From NCBI RefSeq assembly GCF_001591665.1, contig NZ_BCVI01000058.1:27036-91035 (forward strand): DNA of 64,000 nucleotides, written 5' to 3'. Numbering within the stretch: the first letter of the stretch is position 1; every line of letters starts with the position of its first letter. Source of the DNA: Neobacillus soli NBRC 102451. GTDB taxonomy: Bacteria > Bacillota > Bacilli > Bacillales > Cytobacillaceae. The notes under the pieces are model-generated. The model was not told the origin of the DNA. It was given only the letters and a program-made list of their open reading frames with translations, and ran no database searches. Both the position numbers and the translations under genes were made by a program. Shown one piece after another: positions 8,525-16,882 of this stretch.

Positions 8525-8926
8525 ATGAAAAAACTCGTCAATGTAGTCGCAGCGATCATCGAAAATGAACAAAATGAAATTTTATGTGCCCTAAGATCTC
8601 CTGAAATGTCGATTCCAAATATGTGGGAGTTTCCAGGAGGGAAAGTGGAAGCCAACGAGGATATCTTCTCAGCGTTAAAAAGAGAAATTGCTGAAGAATT
8701 AGCTTGTAAAATAGAAACCTCAGATGAAGTATTTAACGATAATACCCATGAATACGAAACCTTTATCATTAACTTAATCTCAATTAAATGTCGAGTTGTC
8801 GAAGGAACTCCTTCAAAAAGTGAACATTCTAAGTTAATTTGGTTAAAACGGGAAAATTTAGATTCTCTTAAATGGGCACCGGCCGATGTTCCAGCAGTTG
8901 AACAATTAATCCAAGAAAAAGTGTAG
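8525..8926 (+). CDS. MutT-like Nudix hydrolase
   Basis: The full Nudix box GGKVEANEDIFSALKREIAEEL (about residues 34-55) matches GX5EX7REUXEE. These enzymes hydrolyse nucleoside diphosphate-X bonds; MutT and CTP/dCTP pyrophosphohydrolases have this short 133-residue form. I chose the ATG at 8525 (MKKLVNVVAAIIENEQ), with GGAGG five bases upstream; a TTG at 8513 has its own AAGGAG and is possible. It is convergent with the PLD-helicase gene, and both stop codons lie inside one shared terminator hairpin. Confidence 0.9.
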   Translation: MKKLVNVVAAIIENEQNEILCALRSPEMSIPNMWEFPGGKVEANEDIFSALKREIAEELACKIETSDEVFNDNTHEYETFIINLISIKCRVVEGTPSKSEHSKLIWLKRENLDSLKWAPADVPAVEQLIQEKV

Positions 8927-8956
8927 TCTTCTCGAAATGAGACGACTACACTTTTT
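8916..8956. terminator. Bidirectional terminator shared by two convergent genes
   Basis: Perfect 13-base arms (AAAAAGTGTAGTC at 8916-8928 and its complement at 8944-8956) have T runs on both strands. The stop codons of the Nudix gene (8926) and of the helicase gene (8946) are both within the hairpin. Confidence 0.85.
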
Positions 8957-11759
8957 CTGTAAACTCCGTATATAAACTTGCCGGTACCTCATTCTCCAAT
9001 TCCATTCGGACCGTAATCGGCTTGTCCCCTTCAAATTCAACAGAATTTCCTTTACCAATATAAATATAAGGCTCCGTCTTTCCATCCATTTCTTTATACT
9101 TGCGAATAAACAAATGAAGATGAACCCCACGCTGCTGATTAAAAATGATGTTTTTCCCTCGTTCAGATTGTTGTGTCGTATTATTAACCGATTGCCATTG
9201 GAATTCATGTGGATTAATAAATTTATCTTTATAGTTGATACTTTCCTTTACGTCTTCCTCTTTATGCAAATCAATAAAGAGAAAATATTCATTGCCATTC
9301 GCCAGTAATCCCGATCCCCTAAAGGAACTATGGATTTTCCGATAGTTCGACAATAACGCAGCGTCGATCATTTGATATTGCTCATACAATTTGAAATGTG
9401 GGACACCGTAGTATTCTCTTTTAAAATCCTTCTCGTATCGAAAAATACCATAAGTGATAATGTCTTCAATAAACTTCCGATATTCCTCATTTTCTAATAG
9501 CTTTGTAAAGATATCAGTCTTAGTCAGAATACCATTGCTATATCGCACTAATTTAGGTTTATTCTTCAGCTGCCCACTATCATAGTAGTTTTGATTCAGA
9601 CACTCAAATGCATGTAAAATGCTATCATCATCGACATGATCAATCATTTTTAGTATTTGCTGCTTAGCCATTTCTAGATTAATCTCTTCATGCTCTAGCA
9701 AATAACGCAGGATAACAAACTCATAAATCCGTTTAAGCGGCAGCTTGCTTGATAATTCCTTCATCGCTGCCTCAAAGGCTTCATTTAGTAAAAGTTCCTT
9801 TAAATACTCATCTTTCTCAACCTTGGCCACAAAGGATAAGTATGTTTTCTCGCGATTAATAAACTTAACGGGATCTGGAGCACCATCATATTTCAGGTAA
9901 TCCAATAACAAATAGGGAATCCGCCCCTGATTCAGCTTTTTAAATTCACCATACTCTTCCTTCAGATACTTCATAGAATTGAAGTTTTCCTTATCAATTT
10001 GCTCCAAGATTCTATCCTGTGAGATCTTATCCATTTGGATATGGGTACAACCAGGAATATTAGCGAATCCAGTTGCCACCGCTACCTTTAAGCTTTCTTT
10101 GTCATAGTAGCGACTTCCATTTAACGCTAATGCAATGAGGAACGTTTTCTGATGGTTTCCAATAAAATCAAGCACCGTCAAGAAGCTTTTATCCGCATGC
10201 TTCCGCAAGCCTCTCCCGAGTTGTTGAATAAAAATAATCGGTGAGTTGGTTGGTCGCAACATTAATACGGTATTAATAGAAGGAATGTCCACCCCTTCAT
10301 TAAAGATATCTACGGTGAAAATGAATTCTAACTCGTCCTGGTCATCTTCTAACCTTTGAATATATTGCTCCCGGATATCCGGTGAATCAGCCCCATATAA
10401 ACAAACGCTCTTATATCCTCTTTTATTAAATTCACTTGCCATATATTGGGCATGTTCGATACTGACGCAAAAACCAAGGCCTTTTCTTTTCTCACCATCA
10501 TGACCGTAGAAATCCATTTTTTCAATAATAAAATCAACACGCTCATTGACCTTTAACCGTTTAGTAATTTCAGTGATATCATCAATATCCACATCACTTA
10601 AATCAACACCATCAATGTCAGTGATTCCAAAATAATGGAAAGGGATCACGAGCTCGTCCTCTAAGGCTTCGTGTAAGCGAACCTCTAGGGCCACATTATT
10701 ATCGAACAGATCGAACACATTATATCCGTCACTTCGTTCAGGGGTCGCCGTCATCCCTAGCGTAAATTGTGGATCGAAATAGTCTAAAACCGATTGGTAG
10801 GTCGTACTTGTGGCATGGTGAGCCTCATCGATGATTAGATAATCAAATTCATCTCTTTCAAATTCATGAAAACACTTTGAGATGGTTTGGATTGTGGCAA
10901 ATACATAATCCACATGCTTCTGCTTATGGTTCCCTGTCAACAATCCAAACGTAAACCCCTCATTGGGTAACAGCATCTCGAAGGTATCCTTCGCTTTTTT
11001 GAGAATCTCTTCGCGATGGACTATGAACAGGAGTCGCCTTGGCTTTAAATTTTTCACATCAAAGGCCGACATATAGGTCTTACCTGTCCCAGTAGCGGCA
11101 ATAACCAATGCCTTTTTCTCACCAAAGCTTCTCAGCCTATCTAGATTCTCGGTTGCTCGTTTCTGCATCCTATTTTGGACAATATATTGCATATTTTCAT
11201 ATATTAATTGATGAGTTTTTTGCGTATTCTTTAGACTCTTCAGGAACTCTTCATATCTACTAATAAAAGCCTGATCGGCTTCTGCGCTCATGTCCCAGAG
11301 CCCATCGTATTCCTTTAAAACATCCTGAATAAAGCGGCCATGTTCTTTGGTAATAATTTCGACGTTCCATTCAATATTACTTTTCAGAGCACTTTGGGTA
11401 ATATTGGACGAGCCGATAATGACCTTATAGCTATCCTGATACTCAAATATGTATGCCTTCGTATGAAAGCCAATTTCTTTATCGGTAACGAACACCTTCA
11501 GGTCGACATTTTGAAACTCTTTGATTTTCTCCAATGCCTTGGCATCGGTAAAATTGAGATAGGTTGACGTGATGATTTTCCCTTTAATGCCCTTTTGCTC
11601 CGCTTCCTTTAAAGGATCAAGCAGAAGCTGCAAGCCGCTGAAGTTGATAAAAGCAACACTAAAATAAAACCGCACACACTCGTTCATCGATTTTACTAGT
11701 TCTCGTAATAAGTTCCCTTTGTCGGAGTTGACGATTAGTTTCTTTTCTACTGCTTCCAT
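8946..11759 (-). CDS. PLD-domain SF2 helicase with DUF3427
   Basis: The protein has 937 residues. The N-terminal phospholipase-D-like nuclease domain (about 1-150) has GFHTKAYIF (H-x-K at 99-101) and GSSNITQSALKSNIEWN. A superfamily 2 helicase core follows: Walker A AATGTGKTY, DEAH box IIDEAHH, motif III GMTATPERSD and motif VI FIQQLGRGLRKH. The C-terminal third corresponds to the DUF3427 region. Proteins of this build recur in defence islands and are thought to act on DNA, but their job is not settled. The ATG at 11759 fits the start of the PLD domain. It is convergent with the Nudix gene. Confidence 0.85.
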   Translation of the reverse strand: MEAVEKKLIVNSDKGNLLRELVKSMNECVRFYFSVAFINFSGLQLLLDPLKEAEQKGIKGKIITSTYLNFTDAKALEKIKEFQNVDLKVFVTDKEIGFHTKAYIFEYQDSYKVIIGSSNITQSALKSNIEWNVEIITKEHGRFIQDVLKEYDGLWDMSAEADQAFISRYEEFLKSLKNTQKTHQLIYENMQYIVQNRMQKRATENLDRLRSFGEKKALVIAATGTGKTYMSAFDVKNLKPRRLLFIVHREEILKKAKDTFEMLLPNEGFTFGLLTGNHKQKHVDYVFATIQTISKCFHEFERDEFDYLIIDEAHHATSTTYQSVLDYFDPQFTLGMTATPERSDGYNVFDLFDNNVALEVRLHEALEDELVIPFHYFGITDIDGVDLSDVDIDDITEITKRLKVNERVDFIIEKMDFYGHDGEKRKGLGFCVSIEHAQYMASEFNKRGYKSVCLYGADSPDIREQYIQRLEDDQDELEFIFTVDIFNEGVDIPSINTVLMLRPTNSPIIFIQQLGRGLRKHADKSFLTVLDFIGNHQKTFLIALALNGSRYYDKESLKVAVATGFANIPGCTHIQMDKISQDRILEQIDKENFNSMKYLKEEYGEFKKLNQGRIPYLLLDYLKYDGAPDPVKFINREKTYLSFVAKVEKDEYLKELLLNEAFEAAMKELSSKLPLKRIYEFVILRYLLEHEEINLEMAKQQILKMIDHVDDDSILHAFECLNQNYYDSGQLKNKPKLVRYSNGILTKTDIFTKLLENEEYRKFIEDIITYGIFRYEKDFKREYYGVPHFKLYEQYQMIDAALLSNYRKIHSSFRGSGLLANGNEYFLFIDLHKEEDVKESINYKDKFINPHEFQWQSVNNTTQQSERGKNIIFNQQRGVHLHLFIRKYKEMDGKTEPYIYIGKGNSVEFEGDKPITVRMELENEVPASLYTEFTEKV

Positions 11760-11835
11760 TGGTTTTCCCCTAACTATAGTTGTCTATCTCTGTATTGTTA
11801 TTTATTGGATATGTAAAATTGTACTATAGTTTGTG

Positions 11836-11879
11836 GGAAATAAAAAGATCCTCTATTTAAGCAAATAGAGGCAATATTT
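11836..11879. terminator. Bidirectional terminator at the end of the TS/ACP operon
   Basis: Arms CCTCTATTT (11850-11858) and AAATAGAGG (11863-11871) have T-rich tails on both strands (CTTTTTATTT on the minus strand). On the minus strand it lies 350 bases beyond the last gene of the eight-gene operon. Confidence 0.6.
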
Positions 11880-12220
11880 TTTAGAGAATATGTTGTAAAA
11901 TGATTAACTACATACATATGAGACTGATATATGTGATAACGAAATGAGATTAGTAATATTCCGCATAACACACATATACTCAATAGAGTTGGGAATTTAT
12001 ATCTTACAGTTGTTTATGAATTATAAAAACATCCTTATCTTACATGCATTTCAGTAAAAGTCCTATGTTCGAAACGTACAATTTCAAAAATAGACTTTAC
12101 TATGTTCTTTTTGTTCTCTTTTCCATAACTTCTTCAGCTTAATTTATTTTGGTTCTGTAAGAAAAGTAAGATAAAATAGATTTACATTTTATTCAGAACT
12201 TCATAAGTCGCGGACCAAAA
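11880..12220. other. AT-rich gap, nothing further seen
   Basis: No credible coding frame, repeat or RNA structure was found between the terminator and the stop codon of the thymidylate-synthase-like gene. Confidence 0.4.
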
Positions 12221-13189
12221 TTATTCATTTAACAGATTCAAATCATTATGGTGGAAATCTTTCTTTTCTTTGAACCAGAGATACGCACTATAACCAAGAA
12301 GATTTTCAGGTAAGGTTTTAATTGCAGAATTTGAATCAATTAAACCATACTTATATTGTCTATATGTTTCAAATAGTCTATGATAAGGTTCAGATATATC
12401 ATTATATATATGATCAATTATTTTATCATGCTCTAAATTAATAAAAGTCGAGATATCGAAATTTTCTTTATTTTTAAATAAATTATCAATCAATACTGGA
12501 TTGTTTTTTTCTAGTATTGAATTTACTTTTTCAAAGTGTCTTGAATATAAATGTAGTGAATCAGTAAAATGCCTCTGATGACCAATTTTACAATTTATTT
12601 GATTGGCAATATAGCATTGTAATAGATAGAAAACTAGGACATTATAAGGAACTCCTAAATAGATATCATTCGACCTATTTATAACAGTCATATCTAAATG
12701 ATCATTTCGTATCTTTAACATTATGGATACATTACAAGGAATATCTTTTGAATCATATCCCAAATCCTTACGTCTCCACATGGTTAGAACTACTCTTCGC
12801 GTAGTTTTATCATTCTTCAGGACTTTTATGGCTTTTCTTATTTGGTCTTCCCCGTCAAGCTTCTTAAGTCTATAGCCATAAGCACCATAAAGAGTTTTTC
12901 CATCATCTGAGAAAACATTATAATTTTTTATAAAGTAATTTAAAGGTTCTAACTTATTAGACCCACTAATTAACCATGAGTACTCTGTAAGAGCAAAAAA
13001 GGGATTATACCCTCTACCATCTAATAAAGGAATCCTAAATATATCTTTATTAGTAATCTCAAAGTATGCTGGGCCAAAATCTCTTACCTCTCCATTTCTA
13101 GAATTCGTAGTAGATATATTACTTCTTAAAGATTCTTTTAATAAATTGTAATAAACTTCAGTAAAATTATTACCTAATACAGTTAACAA
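12221..13189 (-). CDS. Thymidylate-synthase-fold enzyme, last gene of operon (TS-1)
   Basis: This 322-residue protein has the folate-dependent thymidylate synthase core: RR at 131-132 (phosphate binding), the nucleophile Cys152 in DIPCNVSIMLKIR, RSND at 172-175, Asn183 in LGVPYN at the spacing of the uracil-reading Asn, and DSLHLYSRH (about 210-218) as in the sugar-binding HLY motif. Differences from ThyA: PCN replaces PCH, and the normal C-terminal hydrophobic tail is missing. A uracil nucleotide modified with a one-carbon unit is therefore plausible, by hydroxymethylation or another transfer rather than standard dTMP synthesis. The start is a TTG with GGGGAG upstream. Confidence 0.8.
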   Translation of the reverse strand: MLTVLGNNFTEVYYNLLKESLRSNISTTNSRNGEVRDFGPAYFEITNKDIFRIPLLDGRGYNPFFALTEYSWLISGSNKLEPLNYFIKNYNVFSDDGKTLYGAYGYRLKKLDGEDQIRKAIKVLKNDKTTRRVVLTMWRRKDLGYDSKDIPCNVSIMLKIRNDHLDMTVINRSNDIYLGVPYNVLVFYLLQCYIANQINCKIGHQRHFTDSLHLYSRHFEKVNSILEKNNPVLIDNLFKNKENFDISTFINLEHDKIIDHIYNDISEPYHRLFETYRQYKYGLIDSNSAIKTLPENLLGYSAYLWFKEKKDFHHNDLNLLNE

Positions 13190-13212
13190 GGAGATCTCCC
13201 CTATACAAACTT

Positions 13213-13896
13213 TTATATTGTAACCGCTATACTTAACACAAAATCTAGATGCTTATCCCAATAACCTATCCCCTTTTTACCCTTAAAGGAGAATGAAAAC
13301 AATCCTTTTTCGAACAAAACAGTCTGAATTCGTATATCAAATACTGTTTCAATGAAGTAACCAGCAGAAGATAAACACTTATAACATGCTTCCTTACAAC
13401 TCCAAGCAATAGTGAACAGTGTATGTAAATCTTCATTCCTATTTTCTCTTATCCACAATTCTTTCTCGGGTTTACATAAAAAATAATTAGGAAATTTATA
13501 ATGCCTAACTCTAACCTTTTCTATGTCGCAGCCAATGGTATCGAATTCTGAACTACTACAGGAAAAACCAATACCTTTACAATGTGCTATTGAAAATTTA
13601 ATTTTTTTATCAAGATTAGGACAAAACGGCGCACCATTCTGCCTATTCTTGATATTTATGTTGGTAATGTCCTCGGACTTTAGACCTATACACTGGATTA
13701 TGGAATATTTTGCTGTAACTCTTCCAACAACCCAGTTCTCTCCATTTCTCAAAAATTTTTTTTTGTTTTCCCATAACTCTAACTCTTCTTTATGTAAGTT
13801 ATGAAGATCATTCACACTAAAACCCTTAAAGAATGCGTATATTTTTTTATTAAGGAGAAAAGAATTACTTTTATTCGTTAGGACATTAAGAGTCAA
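13213..13896 (-). CDS. Sfp-type 4'-phosphopantetheinyl transferase
   Basis: The protein has 227 residues and the Sfp-superfamily motifs in order: GRVTAKYSI (58-66), NRQNGAPFCP (84-93), FSIAHCKGIG (101-110), the magnesium-binding IGCDIEK (121-127, Asp124 and Glu126), and WSCKEACYKCL (165-175). It would move phosphopantetheine from CoA to a serine of a carrier protein. The carrier-like gene at 16626 in the same operon is the obvious partner. It overlaps the upstream TS-like gene by 11 bases, which implies coupled translation. Confidence 0.88.
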   Translation of the reverse strand: MTLNVLTNKSNSFLLNKKIYAFFKGFSVNDLHNLHKEELELWENKKKFLRNGENWVVGRVTAKYSIIQCIGLKSEDITNINIKNRQNGAPFCPNLDKKIKFSIAHCKGIGFSCSSSEFDTIGCDIEKVRVRHYKFPNYFLCKPEKELWIRENRNEDLHTLFTIAWSCKEACYKCLSSAGYFIETVFDIRIQTVLFEKGLFSFSFKGKKGIGYWDKHLDFVLSIAVTI

Positions 13897-14647
13897 AATT
13901 TAGTTCCACCTGCTCTTGATTGCTACATATCTCAACCATTTTAAGATAATTTGATTTAGGTTTTATTTGACCTAAATCTGCGTGAGTAGCAATACATGTT
14001 AGTTTCCCTACCTCATAGCCTGATTCTTTTGCAATAAAATCTAATAATCTACCTAATCCAAGAAAATTTCCGTAGGCCTTTTGAACAAAGTATTGGTTTC
14101 TATATATAGCAGTTAAATCTAAGAACCCTTTTCTTATCTTCACACTAATAAAACTCATACATGGAAACCCCATTTGATTATTAAGGTCTAGTACTGGGTC
14201 ATATATAGACATTTCATACATTACCCTTATACCTCTTCCATTTTGTTTCTCTCTTCTTAATTTAAAGATAGTATGTTCAACTTGATTAAAACACTTTTCT
14301 GTTCCATAGCTCCATTGAACTAATCTGCCGAAATAAGTCCCTTTATTATTTTCTTGTACTTTTCTTAATATTGGATATACCTTAATGAATCTATCGTATA
14401 AATTAAACCTATTATCACTTTTAGACCATATACCATAGGGGAAAATTGTATTCGCAACAGTTTCAATAGATTGATCATTCATATTTGATAAAATTTTATT
14501 AAACTGCCTTCTAATTTCAATATCATCTTGTGTTGGATTTTCAATCTCAACTACAAGATTATATTCTTCTCTACCATTCTGTAGTAAGTGGTTAGTTGCT
14601 TGTATCCACGCATCAGAAACATTTTTACCCTTTATAACATCATTCAT
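13886..14647 (-). CDS. Divergent thymidylate-synthase-fold protein (TS-2)
   Basis: The 253-residue protein carries the TS core in weaker form: RRxxxxGRGIRVMYEMSIYDP leading to Cys163 in GFPCMSFISVKIR, then IYRNQYFVQKAYGNFLGLGRLLDF (182-205). Arg183 and Asn194 keep the 11-residue spacing of the canonical RSxD...N motif, but the catalytic-site Asp is replaced by Tyr186 and LG by QK. The HLY motif is reduced to ATHADLG. It may be a second modifying enzyme or a regulatory partner of TS-1. The start is an ATG behind a run of six G, two bases from the protease stop. Confidence 0.75.
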   Translation of the reverse strand: MNDVIKGKNVSDAWIQATNHLLQNGREEYNLVVEIENPTQDDIEIRRQFNKILSNMNDQSIETVANTIFPYGIWSKSDNRFNLYDRFIKVYPILRKVQENNKGTYFGRLVQWSYGTEKCFNQVEHTIFKLRREKQNGRGIRVMYEMSIYDPVLDLNNQMGFPCMSFISVKIRKGFLDLTAIYRNQYFVQKAYGNFLGLGRLLDFIAKESGYEVGKLTCIATHADLGQIKPKSNYLKMVEICSNQEQVELNFDS

Positions 14648-14649
14648 AA

Positions 14650-15324
14650 TTATGCCCCCCTAGGAATAATCCAGGCTCCCATATTATATTTAATGAAATA
14701 ATCATAGGATATATAAGCGTATCCACTATCTCCCCAGTCTGAACCCCAACTATTTCTGATAATAAAACACTTTTTTCCGTCATCGCGTTCCCCGTAACCA
14801 ACAATGACTATTGCATGATAACCCTCAACTGATTCAATTGCAGGTACATCAATGAAATTATTATCAGCAGTTAACCAAAAAGTAGGGTGTACTACAACAC
14901 CCGCAATAACCGATCTCTCTTTCTTTAGTTGGCTTTCAATATGTGTAATAATTTGATTAATAGTATTATATGAAGCTATTTTTCTACTTTTAGCATCTTT
15001 AAGTATCACAGGTGGGATATCTTTAAACTTTAACGGTAAAACTGAACTTTCATTATAGGGTAATAATGTATTTGTTGTGTGCCCCCAACGAACTATAGAC
15101 TCTAAAGCAGTTGGTATACTTACACCACTATCATCATATGCTCCTTGAAGAGACTTAGCACAACTAAATAAGAACTCCTCAGACAATCGTTCATTTAGAT
15201 TTCTATGATGCTCATGACTAGAGGTAACAGCAAAAGCAGTACATGTACCTCTTCTACCTTGATCTCTTACCTCTGGAAAATTTAATCTTAAATCCACTGA
15301 AAAACTGTATTTATGACTCATCAT
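14650..15324 (-). CDS. Papain-like (C1A) cysteine protease without prodomain
   Basis: The 224-residue protein has all papain active-site elements: Gln22 and Cys28 in VRDQGRRGTCTAFAV, His170 in GYHAIVIVGYG, and Asn191 in IIRNSWGSDWGDSGYAYI. There is neither a signal peptide nor an inhibitory prodomain, so the enzyme would be active in the cytoplasm unless held in check. The neighbouring upstream gene encodes a chagasin-type inhibitor domain, which supplies that check. Intracellular C1A proteases are uncommon in bacteria. The start is the ATG pair at 15324/15321, with AAAGGGGG upstream. Confidence 0.88.
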   Translation of the reverse strand: MMSHKYSFSVDLRLNFPEVRDQGRRGTCTAFAVTSSHEHHRNLNERLSEEFLFSCAKSLQGAYDDSGVSIPTALESIVRWGHTTNTLLPYNESSVLPLKFKDIPPVILKDAKSRKIASYNTINQIITHIESQLKKERSVIAGVVVHPTFWLTADNNFIDVPAIESVEGYHAIVIVGYGERDDGKKCFIIRNSWGSDWGDSGYAYISYDYFIKYNMGAWIIPRGA

Positions 15325-15340
15325 TCATAATAAACCCCCT

Positions 15341-16306
15341 TTAAGCAATCAATTGTTCTAAGCGAATACCGTGTCTTTTCTTTTGAACTAAAACATTCAA
15401 ATTGTATGTATTAATGGAACTGGATAAAGGTAACCAAGGTCGATTATGGTAAAAATTCAGTTTGATTCCTTGAATTTCCTGGATCCTCAAGGTAATATTT
15501 CTATAGCCTGTTGCCCCAAACTTACTAGTATCTTCTTGAATCGGTTCCCAAAAAGTATTTACTTTTTCAACCTCAGGATGAAGTATCCACTTATATCCGG
15601 TTGTAGGGTTCTCTTCCAATAATATTCTTACTTCGTCTCCAACATTAGGATAGATAGTACTGTTTTTATCCTCCTCAGTTAGATACCAAATGTTATTCCA
15701 ACTTGAAGAGAGATTTCCTGTGCCATACATTCTCTTTATTTCAATTGGTTCTATATCTAATTCTCGGTATTTCTTTGAATTAATCATATTCAGCGTGAAT
15801 AATCTATTTACTGTAGCTTGGTAACTTGTCCCCATACGTAAAGAAAGGTTATAAACTGCTTTAGGATTAAGTGATTCTTGGTCCTTTAAACCGATCTTTG
15901 CAAGGGTAGTTAATATGAGTTTTCTAGGCATTAATAGACAGGAAGCAAATTCTTCTGCAATTCTCTCTTTATCTTCCCTTTTATAATTTTCATAAAATAG
16001 CTCTGAGGATGTATCAAAGCTAGTTGAATCTCCCCTTATAAAATGACAAAATTCATGTGCGGCTGTATACCTTTGCCGTGTCAAAGGTAGTTGCTCGTTT
16101 ATAAGGATACCCGGCTTACTTCCTTCTGTTTCAGGCAAATAAGCACCAGCTAAATTTTCCATTTTTTGAAAATTCAGAACTATACTATATTTTTCAATTA
16201 ACTCAAAAATGTTTATAGGTTCTGTATAAGATACTTTACATTTTGCAAAAACTCTAGACGCTTCTACAATAGCAATTTTAACTATTTCCTGTCTTGACAA
16301 ACTCAT
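15341..16306 (-). CDS. ImmA/IrrE metallopeptidase fused to chagasin-like (I42) inhibitor
   Basis: The protein has 321 residues in two parts. Residues 1-180 form an ImmA/IrrE zinc peptidase: HEFCH (84-88), then the acidic RIAEEFASCLLMP (115-127). Residues 215-310 match the chagasin family of papain inhibitors, with all three inhibitory loops: NPTTGYKW (233-240), GATGYR (264-269) and RPW (289-291). The fusion sits between an XRE repressor gene and a C1A protease gene. This suggests the inhibitor half binds that protease while the peptidase half senses a trigger or cleaves the regulator, as ImmA does to ImmR in ICEBs1. The start has AAGGGG upstream. Confidence 0.85.
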   Translation of the reverse strand: MSLSRQEIVKIAIVEASRVFAKCKVSYTEPINIFELIEKYSIVLNFQKMENLAGAYLPETEGSKPGILINEQLPLTRQRYTAAHEFCHFIRGDSTSFDTSSELFYENYKREDKERIAEEFASCLLMPRKLILTTLAKIGLKDQESLNPKAVYNLSLRMGTSYQATVNRLFTLNMINSKKYRELDIEPIEIKRMYGTGNLSSSWNNIWYLTEEDKNSTIYPNVGDEVRILLEENPTTGYKWILHPEVEKVNTFWEPIQEDTSKFGATGYRNITLRIQEIQGIKLNFYHNRPWLPLSSSINTYNLNVLVQKKRHGIRLEQLIA

Positions 16307-16317
16307 TGTTACACCCC

Positions 16318-16623
16318 TTATTTCATGTTTGAAAGTATGTTAGAAAACCTCATGACATGTTCACGATCAATGTCTGATAAATCCGAGGTTGCTCTTGCCA
16401 AAACCTCAACATCAGATTTAAAACTATAATCGTTATTTAAAAAATAATTAACGGAGTGTTTATATAACTTGGAAAACTTCTCCAAATCTTCAATCTTGGG
16501 TTCTTCCTGTCCATTTTCAATTTTCATCATGTATTCCAAGGGAAGATTCAATAATTCCGAAACTGATTCTACAGTTAAACCAATATAATCACGAGCATTT
16601 GCTAATCTATTATTAATACTCAT
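16318..16623 (-). CDS. XRE-family helix-turn-helix regulator
   Basis: The 101-residue protein has an XRE/Cro helix-turn-helix: LANARDYIGLTVESVSELLNLPLEYMMKIENGQEEPKIEDLEKFSKLY (about 6-53). A short tail with VEVLARATSDLSDIDREHVMRFS resembles tails of ImmR-type repressors. It lies 11 bases before the ImmA/IrrE-chagasin gene, the classic repressor-antirepressor pair. The ribosome site is GGAGGGG. It probably controls the operon; an inverted repeat GTATT-CAAA-AATAC at 17574-17587 in the upstream gap is a candidate operator. Confidence 0.8.
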   Translation of the reverse strand: MSINNRLANARDYIGLTVESVSELLNLPLEYMMKIENGQEEPKIEDLEKFSKLYKHSVNYFLNNDYSFKSDVEVLARATSDLSDIDREHVMRFSNILSNMK

Positions 16624-16625
16624 TT

Positions 16626-16877
16626 TTATTTCCCCTCCAAGAGTTCACCAACTAATGTACAAAAATCTCTAAAAGAAGATTTAACGCGTTTATGTACTTC
16701 TTTTACTGGTATATTAATGCCCATATCCTCTTCTAACATACCAATTATTTCAAGAAAAAAGATTGATTCAACTTCTGTATCTCCATAAACTTCAACTTCA
16801 TTTAATAATCTTTCAGAACTATCTCCGCAGATATCTTCTAAATAGTTTGCAATCTTCTCAACTATATCTTCTTGCAT
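16626..16877 (-). CDS. Acyl-carrier-protein-like small protein
   Basis: The 83-residue acidic, all-helical protein aligns with acyl carrier proteins. The segment YGDTEVESIFFLEIIGMLEEDMGINIP (31-57) has Ser38 at the place of the phosphopantetheine serine, with ES in place of the usual DS. It is followed by EEDMGINIP, as in ACP helix II and the loop. No acyl-ligase, ketosynthase or condensation gene is nearby, so what it carries is unknown. The transferase at 13213 would charge it. It sits five bases after the kinase gene and two bases before the XRE gene. Confidence 0.75.
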   Translation of the reverse strand: MQEDIVEKIANYLEDICGDSSERLLNEVEVYGDTEVESIFFLEIIGMLEEDMGINIPVKEVHKRVKSSFRDFCTLVGELLEGK

Positions 16878-16882
16878 TTATA

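Noticed and set aside
12221..13189. TS-1 as ordinary thymidylate synthase ThyA
   Set aside because: The catalytic PCH is PCN and the conserved C-terminal tail is missing, and it is embedded with a carrier protein and PPTase.
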